A stretch of 64,000 bases of DNA, from assembly GCA_024404675.1 (NCBI GenBank), contig JAKSPO010000001.1, positions 186,001 to 250,000 of the forward strand, read 5' to 3'. The DNA comes from Lachnospiraceae bacterium (GTDB taxonomy: Bacteria > Bacillota > Clostridia > Lachnospirales > Lachnospiraceae). The position numbers and the translations under genes are program-made. Below, piece after piece: positions 38,101 through 47,100 of this stretch; positions within the stretch are counted from its first letter, which is position 1; each line of letters starts with the position of its first letter. The notes beneath the pieces were generated by a model. That model saw only the letters and a list, made by a program, of their open reading frames with translations, ran no database searches and was not told the DNA's origin.

Positions 38101-41100
38101 TACTGTTAAGATGGAGAGTATTACGGATGTCACTTATGATGGAGAAGAGCATACCCTTACGGATTGTGTCATTGTAAGTGGTTCTGTTGCCGACCAGTAT
38201 ACGGTTGTTGCCGATGCCGATGCATCCTATAAAGCTGCGGGCAATTATCATATCACACCTGCTAATGTTCGTGTATTGAACGAAAATGGTGTCGATATGT
38301 CTGCAAACTATACGATTCTTACCGATGATTCCGGTATTCTTACGATTGCACCGCTTACGATTTCGGTTACCGATATCACAGGTGTAGATAAGGATTATGA
38401 CGGAACTACCGATGCAGAGCTTGACCTTTCCGGTGTCACATTTGTAGGAATGGTAAGTGAGGATGAACTTTCCCTGGATCCTAGCAAGGTACACGGAAGC
38501 TTTTCAAACAGTGTAAGCGGTCAGGATAAGGTTGTTACGATTACCTATGATGAGGGTGCTTTGATCGGTTCCTCAGCAGGCAACTACCTCCTTGATACCG
38601 TAAATAGCCAGTCTGAAACCACTGCTACTATCAATCAGCTGAAGCTTTTGGTTACCCCTGTTGATGTTGATGAATCTGTATACGGGGAAGAGGTTACCTT
38701 TAATGTAACCTACAGTAACTTCCTTCCTGGTGAGACTATCGATGACATCACGATTGCCGGTACCCCGACCTTCCTTGTTGGTAAGGATCTTGAAAGTGCA
38801 GTTCCTTTTGACAGTAAGTTGCCTGTTGGCACCTACAACATTTACGTTGACGTAACCGGTCTTTCGACTGATAACTATGGCTTTGAGGCCGGTGTCGGAA
38901 CGCTTGTTATTGCGAAGAGAAAGATTGCTGTAACCGCTTCTGACAGAACAGAAGAGAAGCCTTATGTAACGAAGCCTTACGATGGTAAGGATACTGTTTC
39001 CGTAACACTTACAGAGGGGGAGGATTATCACTTTACCTCTGTTGCCGGAGATTCCGCTTCCGGTGTACTTGCCGGTGACAGTGTAGAGCTTACCTACAGC
39101 CTGGCAGCATATACCTCCGTTAATGCAGGTACGCCTGACATTAAGGTTAATGGTCTTACAATCTCCAATGATAATTATGAGCTTGTAACGACCGAATTCA
39201 CCGTTCCCGGTGAGATTACAAAGGTAAAGCTTACCGCAACACCGAAGGCACTGAAGGTTACTTATGGTAATACTACGGTTCCTGCGTATGCAGTAACTTA
39301 CTCAGGTTTTGTAAACAATGAAGGTACTTCTGTAATCAGCGGTACGATTTCCTATGATTGCGAGTATGATGTTACGAATCCTTCGAAGCGTAACGTTAAC
39401 AAGTATACGATTACTTCCGTTGTTGACGGACTTACCGCACAGAACTATTACTTCGAAGCTGCAGAGAATATTCTGACTGTAGAGCCTGCGAAGATTACAA
39501 TCAAGCCTGTTCCGAGTGAGAGTGCCGTTACCTACGGTAAGAATCAGATTCCTTCATTTACGTATACTTACTCCGCACTTGCTTATGGCGAGAATTTTGC
39601 GGATGTGATTACCGAGAATTCTACGCTTACCTACAGACATTCTCTTACCGAAACCTCCGTTGGCGGAAGCATGGTTGTTTCCTCCATCCCCGGAGATTAT
39701 AAGGTAAGACCGAATCTGACCGTAGGCGGAGCTAACGTATTTACCGCCGCTAACGGCAATTACACCTTCGTGGATGGCGAGAATACCGTTACGGTTAATA
39801 AGTATGCTCTTAATATTTACGGTATTAAGGTTCTTGATAAGACCTATGACGGTAACAATGTTGTTCCGGCAGATAAGTTCGATCTTACCAACCTGACGCT
39901 TGACGGTTTGCTTCCTATTGATGAGGCATATTTTGCAGAGAATCCGAGTGAAGCTAAGATTGTTGTGAGCGGTACATTTGCCGATAAGAATGTAGTATAT
40001 AACGGTAGCGAGGTAGCAAAGCAGGAGATTACCCTTACTGTTTCCCCTGCAGAGTATCTTGCAAAGCGTTGTATCTTTAATGCAAATGATGCAGCGAACC
40101 AGAATAGCTACTCCGATGCGAAGATTCTTCCTCGTCCTTTGAATGTTACAGCGAAGGATACTTCCATCTACTATAACTCCGATATTTCGAAGTTTACCTA
40201 CGATGTAAGCTTTGATCCGGTGGATGGTATTGTTGCGTCCGGTCTTGTAACCGGTGAGGCTCCGACCAAGGCCAATGTAACCTTTGGTACGACCTACACG
40301 AATCTGACCGCAGTTGGTATTTATAGTGAGGAAATCTTTGTTTCCGATCTTACCGACCAGGGAGCATTTCTTGCAAAGAACTATGCTCCGAATTATATCT
40401 ATGGTGAATATGAGGTTATTCAGAACTTCCTCGATGCACCTGTTGCAGTTTGGGATGCTAATGATCCCGGTGTGATTACTTATACTGAGGTTAACGGTCT
40501 CGGTGATGTTTCCGTTGAAGAATATGTACTGATTCTTAAGCGTAACGGAACTGCAGTTGCCGGAGGTAAGGTTGTAATCAAAGCAGGCGAAGAGAGCAAG
40601 CATTCCTATAAGGAGCTGATGCGTGCAAGTGGCGCAGGCGTTTATACGGCTGATATTCAGGCGATTGCTTCTGAGGTTAACAATGTAGATCATCAGAATG
40701 TATCTGACAGCTCTGTAAACACTTCCGGCAAATGGTACGCAGCGAATGTACTCTTCAAGCCGCTTGCGGGTCACGCAATTACTGCTGCCGGCACACTTGA
40801 TCAGGCATTTTTCGTAAATACTTCCGAGAACAGCTATGTAGTTATTGCAGGTGAGACCGATATTCCGATTAAGACAAGCCTTGTAAATGCTACCGGTTAT
40901 ACGATTGACAGTATTACCACGAATAATGCAAATCTTACGATTGCGACTAAGACGGATGCTGCAAGAACCGATGCTTCCATCGAGACTACGGTATCTCTTA
41001 AGAATACCCATCAGTCGTCTGCTGACATTGTTGTAACCTTAAAGCTTGCAGCAAGAAAGGCAACGCTTGATGTTACCGTATCTCGTGTTGATGATAGTGA

Positions 41101-44100
41101 GGTAATCTACGGCTACGGCACTGCGCCTGAGTTTAAGGCTACCGCTACTACAGTTTCTGATAATATTACGACTTCTGGTTACAAGTACACCTATTACTGG
41201 GAGTATCGTGAAGGTAAGGCTACGACGACGCTTGCTGCAATCGAAAGTGCAGAAGATACGAATGTATGGGCATTCCCGCTTGGAAAGCGTGCAAGTAACG
41301 CAGAAGACTATTACAGAATTCGTTGTACCGTTGTTGCAGAAAGACTTGATAACGGCGAGACAACGACCTATACGAAGAGCTGGGAGCTTACGAAGAGCTT
41401 CGTAACCAACCTTGTTATCAATCGTGCAACCTTCACTTATAAGGTTGCCATCGATGATTGGACCTACGGTGAGGCACAGAAGATTCCTTCCTGGTATGAG
41501 CTTATGGTTCCGGCAAATGATCTGACGGATATGGAGCTTTGGGTCAACAACACCATCGAGTACAGCTATTCCGAAGACGGTGTGAACTGGACGACCACTA
41601 AGCCCTCTGATGCAGGAGAGTACTATATCCGTGCGTATGTTCCGAAGAGTACGAACTTTAACGAGTATCAGACGCCTGCCAATGTAATCTTTACGATTGC
41701 AAAGGGCAAGCTTGTATTCCCGGATGGTGCTACGGTTACCCATGCACCGAGTGCAACTGCAGGTTACGGTACCTTCAGCTGGCCGGAGATTATTACGCCT
41801 AAGCGTAATGCGACCGGTACACCTGTTCCGTATACCTATACTGTTGTACTTGAGAAGAGTGACGGTGGCGAGTTTACTACCGTTAAGACCTTTGAGAATC
41901 TTACTGAGACAACGCTTGATGTAACGGAGTATCTGACACTTGGCAACCGTTATAAGGTAACGATTACCGGTATCAGCGGTGATGCGAAGAACTGTATGGA
42001 CAGTGATCCGCTTACCTCTCAGTCGATTCTGATCGGTGTTGACCTTACCCTTTCGGACAATGAAGCAGCTGTTGATAATGGAGGTTACTCCTACGAGAGA
42101 ACCTATGACGGTAACGATATCGTATTGAGTGCTTCTCACACCGGTGAAGCTTCTGCTTACCAGTGGTATAAGGATGGTCAGGAATTAAGCGGCGAGACTT
42201 CTAAGGAGCTTGTGCTTACACATGTTAAGGATTCCGGTCTCTATACCTGTGCTGTTACGATCGATGGTGAAGTTGTTTATACGCCGATTGAGACAATCAA
42301 GATTAATAAGCGTGTGATTAAGCTTACCTCTGATAGTGATGAGAAGGTATATGACGGTACGCCGCTTACCAATCATAATGTACAAATCAGCGATCCGAAG
42401 TTCGCTAACGGTGCAAACGGTCAGGAAGGTGTTACGTTCACATTTGACGCTACTGCTACGATTACCAATAAGGGTATTAAGAGTAAGGGCAACAAGTTTA
42501 CCTATACCTACCTTGCAAATACCAGTGCTGACGACTATACCATCAGCGTTGATTACGGTACGCTTGAGATTACGGCTCGTCCTCTTAGCGAGGCAGAGTT
42601 CAGTATCGCTGATGTTTCAGATGTTGTTTATAAGGATAGTGCATATACACCGACACCGGCCGTTACCGATAACGGTCTTGCAACCGGAAGTGCTTATGTG
42701 ATGGTTTCCGGCGCTGCTAAGGACTTTGTATATTCCTATGCCAATAATGTAAATGCAGGTACTGCAACCATTACCATTACCGGTAAGAATAACTACTCCG
42801 GTACACTCACTAAGACCTTTACCATTAAGCAAAGACCGATTTCCTTTAATGGTATTGCCGAGTCTAAGGAGTATAACAATACTGTTCATACCATTAACGG
42901 TGTGAATATTGATAACGGCACCGACAAGGGCCTTGTGAACGGTCATACGCACAATGTAACCTTTACCGCAAGCGGTAAGGAGGTTGACGTTTATACCGGT
43001 ACGATCACTGCTAAGGATGATGTTGTCATTATGCGCGGCAGTGAGAATGTAACCGCTAACTACATTGTAGAAACTACGACTGCGGACCTTACGGTTTATA
43101 AGACAAATGCAAGCTGGTCCATTAGCCTTGCAGACTATGTCACGACCTATAACGGTTTGCCGCAGAACAGTGATAAGGTTCCGACATCGACTGCTCTTTC
43201 CGGTGTCACCACCTATCAGTATTCCCTTGATAATGAGAACTTTGTATCCGAGCTTTCTACGTTAAAGAAGACGGATGCAAGTGAGACGGGTTATATCCTT
43301 TACGTAAAGGCAACCAACCCGAACTACGAGGCAGAAGCAACCTGTACTGCGAAGCTGATTATCAAGCGTGCAGAGCTTGTTGTTAAGACTGAGAGCGCAA
43401 GTAAGCCTTATGACAGTAACGAACTGACTGCCGACGGTGACATCGATGGACTTCAGAATAACGAGACCATCGGTTTTGCAACGAACGGTACCATTACTGA
43501 GTTTGGTAAGGTTTATAACACCTATGAAATTACCTGGGCAATGGATGATAATGAGTTCACTGCAAAGGAATCCAACTACTACGTAACAGAAGATATTGGT
43601 ACCCTTGAGATTACGGAGAGAGAGATTGTTGTTTCGATCACCGGTAACAATCGTACCGAGACCTTCGATCGTAACGAGTATTCTGTAAGTGATTTCACAT
43701 TCGTTACCGATGAAGCTGAGGGCAGTAAGCTGTATACGCTTTCTGATATGACGTATTCCGGAAACCTTACGATCAGTCGTACCGAGCACGGAACTACGAA
43801 TATGGAACTTGATGCAGCAAAGTTTACGAATACCAATGTGAACTTCTCCGTTACCTTTGAAATTGCTGCAGACGGTTATGTAACGATTGAAAAGTACGCT
43901 GAGCCGATTATCGTTACCATTACCGGTAAGAATGACACAAAGATTTACAACGGTTCGGCACAGTCCGTTAGCGGTTACGATTATGTAATCAATGATGCAT
44001 TGTTCCACGTTGACGACTTCAAGCTTAAGGTGAACGGATCCGATTCTGTAAGCGGAACCGATGCTGACACCTACTATATGGGTCTTACCGCTACAAGCTT

Positions 44101-47100
44101 TGAGAATCTGAACGATAACTTCAGTAATGTTACCTTTGACGTAACGGATGGTTATATTATCATCAATCCGATTACCGATAAGGTTACCATAACGATTATC
44201 GGTACCAATGATACCTCCGTATATGACGGTACGATGCATACGGTTGAGCATTACACCTGGAGTGCGGACAATGATCTGTACGTTCGTGAGTTCTTCACAT
44301 TTGCCGGTACTGAGAGCGCAAGCCGTAAGGATGTCGGCACTACGATGATGGAACTTGACGGTAAGCTTTCGGATGATACGCTCAAGTTTAAGAATGCTAC
44401 TGTGAACTTTACTGATGTGGTATTTGATATTACGGACGGTTATCAGACGATTACCGAAAGAAAGATCAGCTTTACCGCTAAGAGCGAGACGAAGACTTAT
44501 AACGGAACGGAGCAGAGCATCAATACGGTTGAGATTGGTGAACTTAAGCTTGCGAATAACCATACGACCAATGTGACCTTCCTTGCGAAGGGAACAGAGG
44601 TAGGAAATTATGTCGGAACGATTACTGCGATGGATTCGATTAAGATTTACGACGCAGAGAATCAGGATGTAACCGACAACTACCAGATTACCGAGGTTGT
44701 AAACGGTTCCCTTACGATTGAGAAGAGCAATGTGGATTGGGAGATTACGCTTTCCGATTACACAGTTGATTCTTACGATGGCAATGCATATGCAAATATG
44801 AATACTGCTATCAGTAAGGCACTTTCCGGTACAACTACCTTCAGTTATTCCTTTGAGGAGAACGGTACTTATGTATCCGAGCTTACTTCTCTTAAGAAGA
44901 CTGAGGCCGGTGAGTATACGATTTATGTGAAGGCCACCAACCCGAACTACGAAAAGACCGCAACGACTACGGCTAAGCTGATTATTAAGAAGCGTGTTAT
45001 CACCGTTACCATCACCGGAAACACTGATAGCGTAACCTATGACGGCAATAAGCATTCTGTAAGTGGATACACATGGGAGTCTAGCGAGGCTTCTGACGAT
45101 AAGCTTTATAAAGAAGAGGATATGTCCTTTAGCGGTAACGCAGAGATCACGGATGAGGTTTATGCAGATACGTATCAGATGGGTCTTACCAAGGAGATGT
45201 TCGAGAATCTAAATGATAACTTTGACGTAACTTATGTTGTGAACGACGGTTCCCTTACTATCGGCAAGAAGACCATTAAGGTTTCTGTAACCGGTAATAC
45301 AGCTTCCTATGTTTACAACGGTTCCGAGCAGAGTGTAACCGGTTATACCTGGGTTAGTGATGAGGCAGAAGGCGAGAAGCTTTATACCGATACTGACTTC
45401 GGATTTACCGGCAATGATACAATCGCGAAGACGGATGTATCTACCACCAATATGGGTCTTACTAAGGATGATTTCAGTAATGCGAACGATAACTTCGATG
45501 TTACCTTTGAAGTTGTTTCCGATGGTAAGCTTACCATTACGCCTCTTGCTATTACAGTTACGATTACCGGTACGCAGGTTACCGAAACCTATAACGGTAA
45601 TACGATCGAGTCTGACGGATTTGATTGGAGCACCGACGAAGAGAATCCTCTTTACACCGAGGATGACTTTACACATAATGCTTCTCATAATATTCAGAAG
45701 GTTGATGCAGGCCAGTATTACATGAACCTTAACAAGGACGATTTCGAGAATCATAACGATAACTTTACGGTTAACTTTGTTATTGGCGAAGACGGTTCCT
45801 TACTGATTGAAAAGCTTGCAGTGACTGTTACTATTAACGGTCATACCTCTTATGACAATATCTATAACGGTAATGAACAAGAGGTTAGCGGATATGAATT
45901 TGAGCCGAGCGATGCTTTGTATACGGAAGATGATTTCACATTTGCCGGTAATGCAACCATTAAGGGCACGAATGTAGGCACCTATCAGATGCAGCTTTCC
46001 TCTGACGACTTTACAAACATCAATGACAATTTCACTGTTACCTTTACGATTTCGAAGGATGGCGAGATTGAAATTGTTGAAAGAGAGATTACTGTTACGA
46101 TTAACGGTCATAAGGATACCGTAACCTATGACGGACAGGCGCATACATTAGAAGGATTCGAATGGAATACCGAGGATACGCTTTATACCGAAAATGATTT
46201 CAAGTTTAACGGTACTGCAGAGATTACGAAGACAGATGTTGATACGTATGTCTGTGAGCTTCACGATACGGATTTCGAGAACCTCAATACGAACTTCATT
46301 GTTACCTTCGTAATTGAAGAGAATTGTGAGCTTGTCATTGAGCCTAAAAGTGTTAAGGTTATGATCGTCGGCAATACGCTTAGCGTAACCTATGACGGCG
46401 AGAATCATACGATTGACGGCTATGTATGGTCTACTGACGAGGCAGACGGCGAGAAACTTTATACCGAAGATGATTTTGAATTCTCCGGCAATATTGAACT
46501 TACCGAATCCGATGTTGATAAGTACGAGATGGGTCTTGTTATCGATATGTTTACGAACATCAACGATAACTTTGATGTAACCTTTGAGATTACCTCCGAT
46601 GGTTATCTTGAGATTACGAAGAAGGCTATTGTTGTTAGCATCACCGGTAACAATGCTACACATACCTATTCCAGTGAAGATTATACGGTTGATGGTTTCA
46701 CCTGGGAGACCGATGAGGCAGAAGGCGAGAAGCTTTATACCGAGACTGACTTCAGTTACTCCGGTATTACCGCCATTACAGAGTCTGATGCTGGTCAGTA
46801 TACAATGAATTTGGATGCAGACCTTTTCTCAAATGCTAATGAGAACTTTATGGTTACCTTCGAGATTGCAGCCGATGGTTGGCTTAAGATCAACAAGAAG
46901 GAGATTACCGTTACCATTACCGGTAACAACGATACCGTAACCTATGATGCAGATGAGCATACCTTGTCCGGTTATGAGTGGACAAGCGATGAGGCGGAAG
47001 GCGAGAAGCTTTATACCGAGAATGATTTCTCCTATAATGGAAACTCCGACAGCATCACTAAGACCGATGCCGGAAGTTATATGATGGGTCTTGTGGCTAC